NCBI GenBank assembly: GCA_004173415.1
Contig: SEHC01000203.1
Coordinates: forward strand, 1-5,646
Direction: 5' to 3'
Length of the DNA stretch: 5,646 nucleotides
Origin: Lysobacteraceae bacterium
GTDB lineage: Bacteria; Pseudomonadota; Gammaproteobacteria; Xanthomonadales; Xanthomonadaceae
The notes below the pieces were generated by a model. It had not been told where the DNA came from. It searched no databases and was given only the letters and a program-made list of their open reading frames with translations. Shown piece by piece: positions 1 through 4,564 of this stretch. The first letter of the stretch is position 1. Each line of letters starts with the position of its first letter. The translations under genes were made by a program, and so were the position numbers.

Positions 1-83
1 TCGGGGCGCAGGATCACCAGCAGCAGGTAGGCCGCCGCCAGGACCACCACGATTCCGCACAACAGGGACAACCAGCCAGGCAT
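1..83 (-). CDS. kdpF: KdpF-like small membrane subunit of the K+-transporting ATPase (5' part, cut by window edge)
   Basis: Only the first 27 codons are present; the gene runs off the left edge. Visible residues begin MPGWLSLLCG, continue through a hydrophobic core with VVVLAAAYLL, and reach LRP before the cut. KdpF proteins are about 29 residues long: one transmembrane helix followed by a short tail that often reads LLRPERF, which fits. In this family KdpF stabilises the KdpABC potassium-import P-type ATPase in the inner membrane and is the first gene of kdpFABC, so kdpA should follow just outside the window. The ATG at 83 is chosen because GGAGG lies about 9 nt upstream (minus strand of 93-97). 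The upstream TTTACG boxes at 130-178 fit Kdp regulation. A generic single-span leader peptide is the alternative, because the peptide is too short for strong homology. Confidence 0.8.
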   Translation of the reverse strand, partial: MPGWLSLLCGIVVVLAAAYLLLVILRP

Positions 84-129
84 CTGCGCATTCCTCCAGT
101 TCCAGGGAAGGCAGTGTCGTCCGGTGGTG

Positions 130-178
130 CGTAAAAGCTCCATTCGCGGGCCGCTGATCTGCGTAAACAAACCGTAAA
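130..178 (-). promoter_or_regulatory. candidate KdpE operator: three phased TTTACG boxes upstream of kdpF
   Basis: On the minus strand TTTACG occurs three times, at 178-173, 167-162 and 135-130. The first two start 11 bp apart and the third lies 32 bp further on, so all three fall on about the same face of the helix. The two distal boxes sit in TTTTTACGGTTTGTTTACGC, which resembles the T-rich TTTATAC/TTTACAC KdpE site known upstream of E. coli kdpFABC. OmpR-family regulators such as KdpE bind tandem direct repeats at about one-turn spacing. The block starts just after the stop codon of the upstream gene and ends about 47 bp before the kdpF ATG. No clear sigma-70 -10 box was found, so the exact promoter is unassigned. 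Confidence 0.5.
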
Positions 179-182
179 AATC

Positions 183-461
183 TCAGGCTTCATCGCATCC
201 AACGTTGCCGCCCTCGAGGCTGACGCGCGGCGTCTCCACGACGACTTGCAGGTACGCGTCCAACGCCTCTTCAGGTGTCGCAAAGCCCCTAGGTTGGGCC
301 CCGGCCCACCATTGCCAACCATCACATTGTCCTGGAGCGGACCCTGGCTCGACGCTCTCGCCGAAGGGAAGCCAGCGCCTAGCGTTCTGCGCCGGTGGCA
401 GATCAGGGATGCCTTCGCTGATGTCATCCTGATCCCAGCACCGAAACCGCCCCATGCTCAC
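183..461 (-). CDS. small conserved-looking hypothetical protein (90-92 aa)
   Basis: Family not recognised. The frame encodes a soluble, acidic, tryptophan-rich protein with no signal peptide or membrane helix. Notable parts are RFRCWDQDD near the N-terminus, ARRWLPFGE around residues 28-35, CDGWQWWAG around 46-54 and a C-terminal helix-like TPEEALDAYL around 62-71. Start options are GTG at 461 (92 aa) or ATG at 455 (90 aa). Neither has a strong Shine-Dalgarno sequence, and the ATG is equally plausible. The gene begins 33 nt after the stop of the GNAT-Rnk gene on the same strand, so the two are probably co-transcribed. The kdpF operator block begins immediately after its stop. The motif TPEEALDAYL closely resembles TREEALDYYL in the broken gene at 1520-1748, so a relationship between them is possible. 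Confidence 0.65.
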   Translation of the reverse strand: MSMGRFRCWDQDDISEGIPDLPPAQNARRWLPFGESVEPGSAPGQCDGWQWWAGAQPRGFATPEEALDAYLQVVVETPRVSLEGGNVGCDEA

Positions 462-494
462 GCGCCATTCGCGGCGATTGCCCAGCGTGCCAAG

Positions 495-1280
495 CTACAG
501 GTGGAAATGGCCCGCGGCTTCTGGCTGGTAAAGCACTTTTCCAATCCGGATACGGCGGGTCCGGTCCGGCATCCGCCAGTCCAGGGCATCGCCCTCCTTG
601 TAACCCAGGATCGCAGTGCCGATGGGCGAGCACACCGACAGTTTCCCGGCACTGTGGTCCTCGTCCTCCGGGTATACCAGCGTCACTTCCAACTCCTCGT
701 CATCCAGCTGGAGCAAAGCGGTGGAGTTCATCGTGACGACATCACCCGCCACGCGCGCCGGATCGACCACGGTGGCCCGCTCGATCTCATGCTCCAGCTC
801 GAACACGGCCGAGTCCCGCGCGAATGCGATCACGCTGGCGAGCCGGTCCTTGTCGATCTCGGTGATGTGGATATCGACCGCATGGCCTGCAGGGGCTTCG
901 CGCAATAGCCGGCGATAGCGCTCGGAAGTCATGGCAAATGACTTCAGGGCCGGTGTCTGGCTTTCAAGCAGGAAACCGCAGCGCTCGAAGGCCTTCAGCG
1001 AACGCGCGTTGTCCGGGTGGATCCTGGCAACGAGCTTCCCGGCCCGCATGTCCAGGAAGGCCAGCTTCATGCCTTCACGGATCGTCGCGGGTCCCAGCCT
1101 GCGGCCCCAGTTGTTGCGGTCGCCGATGACCAGGACCATTTCGCAATCCGGCCCCGCCTTGACGAGGCGGACGAAACCCACCGGCACGTCATGCCGGTCG
1201 TGGGCCATGAAGAAGCGGCCGCCCTGGTTGAAAAGATGGGTCAGGATCGGCAACTGGACCCGGCCGATGACCTGCTCCAC
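495..1280 (-). CDS. GNAT acetyltransferase-like / Rnk (nucleoside diphosphate kinase regulator) fusion protein
   Basis: Two domains share one 261-residue frame. Residues 1-125 look like a GNAT N-acetyltransferase. There is a beta-strand with VGFVRLV near 34-40, a VLVIGDRNNWGRRLG segment at 49-63 that fits the acetyl-CoA-binding motif A (consensus Q/RxxGxG/A, here degenerate), and HPDNARSLKAFERCGF at 88-103, a typical C-terminal GNAT signature. Residues 135-261 match Rnk: a helical arm (ITEIDKDRLASV) and then a GreA/GreB-type C-terminal FKBP-like domain with DVVTMNS at 180-186, LTLVYP-like VTLVYP at 199-204, GTAILGYKEGD and the ending KVLYQPEAAGHFH. Rnk proteins bind RNA polymerase near the secondary channel and affect nucleotide pools. 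The acetylation substrate is unknown. GTG at 1280 is the first start in the open frame but has no Shine-Dalgarno sequence. GNAT-like residues continue 16 codons upstream in frame to a stop at 1329-1331, so the true start is probably further upstream across a frameshift. Confidence 0.88.
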   Translation of the reverse strand: MEQVIGRVQLPILTHLFNQGGRFFMAHDRHDVPVGFVRLVKAGPDCEMVLVIGDRNNWGRRLGPATIREGMKLAFLDMRAGKLVARIHPDNARSLKAFERCGFLLESQTPALKSFAMTSERYRRLLREAPAGHAVDIHITEIDKDRLASVIAFARDSAVFELEHEIERATVVDPARVAGDVVTMNSTALLQLDDEELEVTLVYPEDEDHSAGKLSVCSPIGTAILGYKEGDALDWRMPDRTRRIRIGKVLYQPEAAGHFHL

Positions 1281-1344
1281 GAACCGGGAGACATGGCGGG
1301 AATCTTGGGAAGCAAGAATGAAAGCCCTTCATGGCCCCGGCCAT
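1281..1344 (-). pseudogene. displaced N-terminus of the GNAT-Rnk gene (apparent one-base frameshift)
   Basis: Directly upstream of GTG 1280 the same frame stays open for 16 codons (RAFILASQDSRHVSRF) and then meets TGA at 1331-1329. FILASQDS followed by FVEQVIGRVQ reads like a normal GNAT beginning. Removing one G from the GGG at 1327-1325 would join it to ATG at 1332 (MKAFILASQ) or to the in-frame ATG at 1344 (MAGAMKAFIL). Either the gene really carries a +1 insertion and is now translated from GTG 1280 without its first strand, or this is a sequence error. Both ATGs lie in a perfect 7-bp inverted repeat (1330-1336 with 1339-1345), which could fold over the start. Confidence 0.5.
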
Positions 1345-1367
1345 GACGGTTCTTTCGATAAAGGATC

Positions 1368-1373
1368 ATTTTA
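1368..1373 (-). promoter_or_regulatory. candidate -10 box for the GNAT-Rnk gene
   Basis: TAAAAT on the minus strand is the best sigma-70 -10-like hexamer upstream of the gene. It would put transcription start near 1361, about 17 nt before ATG 1344 and about 80 nt before GTG 1280. The short leader fits the upstream ATG better. No good -35 hexamer lies 16-18 bp further upstream, so the assignment is weak. Confidence 0.3.
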
Positions 1374-1451
1374 ACCCGGGCGTCGGCGCGGGCACTCGAT
1401 TGCAACCCCTGCGCTGCATGCCGCGTACAAAAGCTCCGACCTGCCTGGCGC

Positions 1452-1518
1452 AGGAGCGACACGGGGCGCGAACCTTATTGAATCCAACGCGAGCTGTTTC
1501 GCAACCCGGGTCGCTCCT
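1452..1518. repeat. REP-like inverted repeat with AGGAGCGAC arms
   Basis: The left arm 1452-1472 (AGGAGCGACACGGGGCGCGA...) and the reverse complement of the right arm 1498-1518 agree at 18 of 21 positions, separated by a 25-nt loop. GTAGGAGCGAC-type palindromes are a common style of intergenic REP sequence in Xanthomonadaceae and Pseudomonas. The unit abuts the 3' end of the broken minus-strand gene. Copy number was not tested. Confidence 0.6.
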
Positions 1519-1519
1519 A

Positions 1520-1748
1520 CGGCTGGCCGAGCCGGAGGTAGTAGTCCAACGCCTCTTCACGTGTAGTGCGGGAGCGCGTGCGCGGGAAAGTGCAGGTAAC
1601 CCGCCGAATCCGCGCGCAGCAGGGCAGCGTATTCCGGGACCGGGTCGCCGGCCTGCAGCGCGTTGACACCGGCGCGCCATCCAGGTCGCGTGGGTCCGGC
1701 CGCTGCGCGCCAGCAGGGCCACGGGGGCAAAAAGAGGCCCAGATCCAC
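1520..1748 (-). pseudogene. frameshifted remnant of a small hypothetical gene
   Basis: One minus-strand frame from about 1748 reads protein-like sequence (AGVNALQAGDPVPEYAALL, then SAGYLHFPAHALPHYT) and stops at TGA. The adjacent frame continues at once with TREEALDYYLRLGQP and a TAG at 1520-1522. Adding one base within ACG-TGA around 1557-1561 would restore PHYTREEALDYYLRLGQP, so a single-base deletion is the simplest explanation. The part upstream of about 1690 is less certain: another frame (VALLARSGRTHATW) also looks coding, so a second shift is possible. The C-terminal motif resembles TPEEALDAYL in the gene at 183-461. The 5' end meets the Sel1-like remnant on the opposite strand. The original function is not recognised. 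Confidence 0.5.
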
Positions 1749-1976
1749 CTGGGCGAAGCGCTGTTCGATGGGCGCGGCATCGGCAAGGACCGCGCCCTGG
1801 GCCTGGCCTGGGTGCTGCGTGGCACCAGCACCGCCGGTGCGGCGTCTCTAGATGACCCCACCGAACGCAGGATCGTGGAGATGGGGGAAAGACTGGCCGC
1901 CAGGATGCAGGCCGGGGATTTCTCCCTGCTGGCGCGCGCCACCGTCCTGGCCAGAAGCCTTCCGTCGAAGCCGTAG
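1734..1976 (+). pseudogene. C-terminal remnant of a Sel1-repeat protein (no start)
   Basis: Eighty codons ending in TAG at 1974-1976 read EAQIHLGEALFDGRGIGKDR followed by ALGLAWVLRG. This matches a Sel1-like (SLR/TPR-like) repeat, whose usual pattern is A-x-x-x-LG-x-x-x-x-x-G-x-G-x-x-x-D-x-x-x-A. The rest is helix-rich (RRIVEMGERLAARMQAGD), as often seen at the end of such proteins. Sel1 repeats are protein-interaction modules, often exported or periplasmic. Upstream, the frame stays open but loses protein character, there is no credible start or ribosome-binding site, and the opposite strand carries another remnant. The 5' part therefore appears to be deleted. A very short intact gene is a less likely alternative. 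Confidence 0.5.
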
Positions 1977-1999
1977 CCCCTCGCGTGAGGCAGAGGACC

Positions 2000-2074
2000 G
2001 CAGGTTGGGTTAGCTCCACCAAACGCTTTGCTTTGCTCTGCCTTTGCTGGGTTAATGAAGCCAACCCGGCCTAC
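2000..2074. repeat. imperfect inverted repeat, GTAGG..GGGTT..GCT arms
   Basis: The left arm 2000-2017 (GCAGGTTGGGTTAGCTCC) and the reverse complement of the right arm 2057-2074 (GTAGGCCGGGTTGGCTTC) agree at 13 of 18 positions. The 39-nt centre is a low-complexity run of TTTGCT-like words. It has the style of a REP-type intergenic element of gammaproteobacteria; multicopy status is untested. Confidence 0.45.
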
Positions 2075-2107
2075 GCGCTCCTTTGAGCCGTCCCATGGCG
2101 CCAGCTC

Positions 2108-2142
2108 CAGGCGATACAGGCGATACAGGCGATACAGGCGAT
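2108..2142. repeat. 9-bp tandem repeat, about 3.9 copies of CAGGCGATA
   Basis: Units begin at 2108, 2117, 2126 and 2135. The first three are identical and the last has 8 of 9 bases before diverging. The unit length is a multiple of three, but no convincing coding frame crosses it. It is a potential variable-number locus. Confidence 0.85.
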
Positions 2143-2213
2143 CGTATTTGGGCAACTTGACTACACGCATCGCATCCCCCGAAGCCCTGCACAAACGCCT
2201 TTGCGGAATCCCG

Positions 2214-2345
2214 TTTTGGCTTCCGGAAGACCAGTTCCTGGTCCGGAAGCCGGAATTGCTCCATCCAAATCCATTTTTTTGCCTTCGGTTGATGAAATTT
2301 TGTCCGACGGAAAGGCTTTTTGCTGTTCCGGAAAGCCAAAAAGCC
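2214..2345. repeat. MITE-like / REP-like element with TTCCGGAA inverted repeats
   Basis: The ends form an inverted pair: TTTTGGC-TTCCGGAA at 2214-2228 and TTCCGGAAAGCCAAAA at 2326-2341, identical except for one extra base. Within it are two hairpins. One is GGCTTCCG/CGGAAGCC (2218-2225, 2244-2251) enclosing GACCAG/CTGGTC (2229-2234, 2238-2243) with a 3-nt bulge. The other is a perfect 9-bp stem GGCTTTTTG/CAAAAAGCC (2314-2322, 2337-2345). There is no internal gene. It ends 29 bp before the -35 box of the PadR promoter. Confidence 0.5.
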
Positions 2346-2374
2346 TCATCGCGACGGTCCGCCGAGGCGACCGA

Positions 2375-2403
2375 TTGACATACTGTGTCTTGCACAGTAC
2401 TGT
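2375..2403 (+). promoter_or_regulatory. padR-operon promoter: TTGACA, 17-bp spacer, TACTGT
   Basis: A consensus -35 TTGACA (2375-2380) is followed by exactly 17 bp and a -10 TACTGT (2398-2403). Transcription would start about 6-8 nt later, at 2409-2411, which is the first base of the ATG at 2411. The mRNA is therefore probably leaderless, and no Shine-Dalgarno sequence precedes that ATG. Confidence 0.7.
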
Positions 2404-2404
2404 G
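2381..2404. promoter_or_regulatory. probable PadR autorepressor operator
   Basis: TACTGTG (2381-2387), 5 bp, CACAGTA (2393-2399) is a perfect dyad lying between the -35 and -10 boxes. CACAGTACTGTG (2393-2404) is a second perfect 12-bp palindrome overlapping it, so the site has three half-sites: TACTGTG direct at 2381 and 2398 and one inverted at 2393. Repressor bound here would cover the whole core promoter. PadR regulators commonly repress their own promoters through such dyads. Confidence 0.65.
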
Positions 2405-2410
2405 CGGCCC

Positions 2411-2752
2411 ATGGGTGATGCGGACGCTTTCGGAAAACTGGAACTCGAGCTGCGGCGCGGGGTGGTGGTGCTGGCCACCCTGTCCCAGCTGCGGGCCCCG
2501 CGCTACGGCTACGAACTGCGCCAGGCGCTGGCCGACAAGGGCATGCCGATCGAAGAGGGAACCCTGTATCCCCTCCTGCGCCGGCTGGAAGCGCAGGGAC
2601 TGCTGGCCAGCGAATGGAAGCTGGAGGGCGGATCGCAGCGCCGCTACTACGCGCTCAACGGCGACGGCCGCAAGCTGCTCAAGCAACTCACCCAATCGTG
2701 GCGCGGCATGAACGACGCCATGGGTCGACTCCTGGAAGAGGACAGGCAATGA
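2411..2752 (+). CDS. PadR-family transcriptional regulator
   Basis: The 113-residue protein is a small PadR (subfamily 2-type) winged-helix DNA-binding protein. The N-terminal helix ELRRGVVVLATLSQ (13-26) leads into YGYELRQAL (32-40). The recognition region is GTLYPLLRRLEAQGLL (50-65), the near-invariant PadR signature, followed by the wing strand RRYYALNGDG (77-86). A C-terminal helix from residue 87 to the end is the usual dimerisation arm. ATG 2411 is chosen because protein similarity begins there and the promoter at 2375-2403 fires onto it; the open frame continues upstream without meaning. The TGA stop overlaps the ATG of the next gene (ATGA), implying translational coupling. In this family the neighbouring membrane protein is normally the regulated partner, and the signal that releases the repressor is not visible. 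Confidence 0.93.
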   Translation: MGDADAFGKLELELRRGVVVLATLSQLRAPRYGYELRQALADKGMPIEEGTLYPLLRRLEAQGLLASEWKLEGGSQRRYYALNGDGRKLLKQLTQSWRGMNDAMGRLLEEDRQ

Positions 2753-3696
2753 ACGCGAACGAAGTGATCGAGTCGTATGTCACCGACGTGGTCCTGCGGC
2801 TGCCGCGCCGGCAACGCAACGACGTGGCGTTCGAACTGCGTGCCCTGCTCGACGAAGGGCTGCAGGACCGCGCCGAAGCCAGCGGGCGCGAAGCCGACGC
2901 CGACCTGGCCACCGCCTTCGTCAGCGACTTCGGCCGGCCCGGGGACGTGGCCGCGCGTTATCGCCCGACCCTGACCATCATCGATCCGGTGGACGGGCGC
3001 GGCTTCCTGCGGGCGACCGTGATCGGCCTGGCCCTCATCTGGAGCCTGGGGCTGGCCGAGGGCCTGCTGCAGCCGCCCGGTCCGGGCGGGATCCTGGGCA
3101 TGCTCGGCCAGTGGCTGGTCGGCACCGTGGTCGGTTCGCTGTGGTGGCCGGGGCTGCTGGTCGTGGGCTACGGCATGGCGGCCTGGTCGCGCCGACGCGC
3201 GCCGCAGGCCTCGCAATGGAAGCCGCGTGCGGGCGATCGCATCGTCGGCGGCCGCGCCGGGCTGGGGCTGGGACTGGTCGCCATCGCCTGCGGACTGTTC
3301 GTGCTCATCGAGCCGCGCTGGGTGCTCGATTTCTTCTGGGGCGGTCGCGCCGCGCCGGCGGCCTATGACGCGCTGACCTACACGGAAACTTTCCGCCAGC
3401 GCCAGGCGCCGTGGCTGCTGGCGCTGCTGGTGCTGGACATCCCGCTGTACGTCGCGGTGCTCGCAAACGGCCGCTGGTCGCCGACCCTGCGCCGCATCGG
3501 CATCGGCCTGGGCCTGGCCCTGTGCGCGGTGATGGCATGGACCGTCGCCGACGGGCCGGTGTTCATGACCGCCATCAGCGACCGCACGACCAGGTTCCTG
3601 CTGGCGCTCATCATCGCCTCGACGCTGGGTATCTACGCCTGGGAAGCGTACCGCAGCGTCAGGCCGACGCCGGCGCGGCGGGACAAGGCCGTCTAG
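2749..3696 (+). CDS. HAAS-like domain membrane protein coupled to PadR
   Basis: The 315-residue product has a cytoplasmic N-terminus of about 75 residues (IESYVTDVVLRLPRRQRND and then AFELRALLDEGL) that fits the HAAS/DUF1700-type helical domain often encoded next to PadR regulators. It includes FGRPGDVAARYRP at 61-73, the typical 'DFG-P-.-vA..Y' ending of that domain. Hydrophobic stretches at about 86-107, 115-146, 166-187, 219-240, 249-268 and 283-299 predict about six membrane helices. There is no signal peptide and no enzymatic motif. ATG 2749 overlaps the padR stop by four bases. Related proteins act as PadR-linked membrane sensors or as partners of ABC permeases, but no transporter gene lies here. 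Upstream in-frame starts inside padR were rejected. The specific function is unknown. Confidence 0.88.
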   Translation: MNANEVIESYVTDVVLRLPRRQRNDVAFELRALLDEGLQDRAEASGREADADLATAFVSDFGRPGDVAARYRPTLTIIDPVDGRGFLRATVIGLALIWSLGLAEGLLQPPGPGGILGMLGQWLVGTVVGSLWWPGLLVVGYGMAAWSRRRAPQASQWKPRAGDRIVGGRAGLGLGLVAIACGLFVLIEPRWVLDFFWGGRAAPAAYDALTYTETFRQRQAPWLLALLVLDIPLYVAVLANGRWSPTLRRIGIGLGLALCAVMAWTVADGPVFMTAISDRTTRFLLALIIASTLGIYAWEAYRSVRPTPARRDKAV

Positions 3697-3847
3697 GACG
3701 GTCGTCCTCGCCTCCTGTTACGGCCGGTCAGAGATTACCTACCCCACGACGCGCCTTTCCCTGATTTCGCCGCCCCGGCCCAGGGTGGACGATCTCCCTG
3801 TCCCCTCGAGGGGGGCTACGACCAGAAGTACGGACCGCCGCAGTTCC

Positions 3848-3985
3848 GCGGCTGCAACCTGATCTGCAGGCCGCCAGGAAGCGTCCGGCCGCTGGTGTAA
3901 GCCGCCGAACCGCCCATCGCCTGTGACGTTTACTCCTTTGATCACAGGCAAGGGCAGGAAGCCGCCTCCGGGCGGCTTTCTTTTT
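3848..3985 (+). ncRNA. possible structured small RNA ending in an intrinsic terminator
   Basis: Three successive stem-loops end in a T-run on the plus strand. They are GCGGCTGCA/TGCAGGCCGC (3848-3856, 3865-3874, one bulge), GCCTGTGA/TCACAGGC (3919-3926, 3942-3949, perfect) and the terminator hairpin at 3959-3978. The terminator lies about 260 nt beyond the HAAS-like gene, which is far for a simple operon end, so a separate transcript could stop here. No clear promoter was found and no known RNA family is recognised. The same structures could instead be the long 3' UTR of the padR operon. Confidence 0.3.
3959..3985 (+). terminator. rho-independent terminator
   Basis: AAGCCGCC (3959-3966), loop TCCG, GGCGGCTT (3971-3978), then TCTTTTT: a perfect 8-bp GC-rich stem followed by a T-run on the plus strand. 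It would terminate the padR operon transcript or a small RNA upstream. The A-rich left side is too short for good bidirectional function. Confidence 0.8.
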
Positions 3986-4012
3986 GGTTGATCGGATGCA
4001 GCATGAAACATC

Positions 4013-4091
4013 TGGACCGCATCCCTCTCCCCCGTGCGCCTGGGATGCCGCAACACGTCCTTCTCCCCACGTACAGAGAGAATGCGGTCCA
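4013..4091. repeat. 79-bp block bounded by perfect 10-bp inverted repeats
   Basis: TGGACCGCAT (4013-4022) is matched exactly in inverse by ATGCGGTCCA (4082-4091). Just inside lie CCCTCTCC on the left and GAGAGA on the right, so the arms continue imperfectly. The interior has a degenerate CTTCTCCCC motif resembling the repeats at 4234-4611. No coding sequence is seen. Confidence 0.5.
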
Positions 4092-4233
4092 CGGGGCCTG
4101 TCAGCGAGTGTTTGGTCGGGGGCCGGCGAGGGGCCGCGGGGGCCGGCCTGCGATTGAACCTCGTGACTTGTCGAGTGACAGGCAGCCGCGTCAGATGCAA
4201 GGCCGGATCTTACGGGTCTGTCGCGCCGGCCCT

Positions 4234-4280
4234 GCCCCTCACCCGCCTTCGGCACCCTCTCCCCGGACGCGGGGAGAGGG
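4234..4280. repeat. 47-nt CCCTCTCCCC hairpin repeat, copy A
   Basis: GCCCCTCACCCGCCTTCGGC is followed by a perfect 10-bp hairpin CCCTCTCCCC/GGGGAGAGGG with loop GGACGC (4255-4280). It is identical to copy C at 44 of 47 positions, and all three differences are in the hairpin loop. The style is that of the abundant intergenic REP-like repeats of Xanthomonadaceae. Confidence 0.75.
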
Positions 4281-4418
4281 ACGCGAGAGCTTCTTCCTGG
4301 TGGAAGCTGCGAACGACGATTCCGCATCCAACCCGCCGATCCGGATTCGTGTGGTCGCGGCACCTTCAGTGCCTGGCCTGTCGACTCATCGGATCCAGCA
4401 TGGGACTGCCGCAAAGCG

Positions 4419-4468
4419 CCCCTCTCTCCGCCTGCGGGAGAGGGTGGCCGGTAGGCCGGGTGAGGGGC
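4419..4468. repeat. CCCTCTCCCC hairpin repeat, copy B (inverted, diverged)
   Basis: It lies opposite to copies A and C. The hairpin CCCTCTCTCC/GGAGAGGG (near 4420-4444) is followed by GGCCGGGTGAGGGGC, the reverse complement of the GCCCCTCACCC lead-in of the other copies. It is more diverged and has an imperfect stem. Confidence 0.65.
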
Positions 4469-4564
4469 CGACGGAGCCGGCTTGCGGTTGGGCGTCATGG
4501 CGTTTCGAGTGCGGCGATGCACTCGGTGCACCGCCGGATCTGAGAAGTCCGCCGCTCCGGCCGG

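Larger units (their letters stand above)
1977..2374. other. gene-free region with repeats upstream of the PadR operon
   Basis: No frame on either strand looks coding. The 400 bases hold an imperfect inverted repeat (2000-2074), a 9-bp tandem repeat (2108-2142) and a cluster of TTCCGGAA-centred inverted repeats (2214-2345). The last part is visibly richer in A/T runs than the surrounding genes. Long open frames here on the minus strand are by-products of GC-rich repeats. Confidence 0.6.

Noticed and set aside
246..908. 220-codon plus-strand open frame
   Set aside because: Antisense shadow of the GNAT-Rnk gene and the small gene at 183-461, whose frames carry recognisable motifs and better codon bias.
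1517..2749. 410-codon open frame on the minus strand
   Set aside because: It runs antisense to the padR gene and the Sel1-like remnant and through the tandem repeat (giving RLYRLYRLYRL). Only its last 15 codons look protein-like, and these belong to the frameshifted remnant.
3695..3708. AGGAC/GTCCT mini-hairpin right after the HAAS-like gene
   Set aside because: Only a 5-bp stem and no T-run; too weak to call a terminator.
3781..3900. plus-strand frame ending GGYDQKYGPPQFRGCNLICR... before TAA at 3898-3900
   Set aside because: The stretch looks faintly protein-like, but the frame has no ATG, GTG or TTG back to the HAAS-like gene stop, and the DNA is better explained by hairpins.
4096..4183. 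GCCTGTCA ... TGACAGGC 8-bp inverted repeat
   Set aside because: The 72-nt spacing and lack of other pairing make a chance match in GC-rich DNA likely.
4141..4190. tRNA-like GATTGAACCTCGTGAC segment
   Set aside because: The T-arm-like word is isolated; no acceptor stem, anticodon arm or CCA-proximal pairing was found around it.
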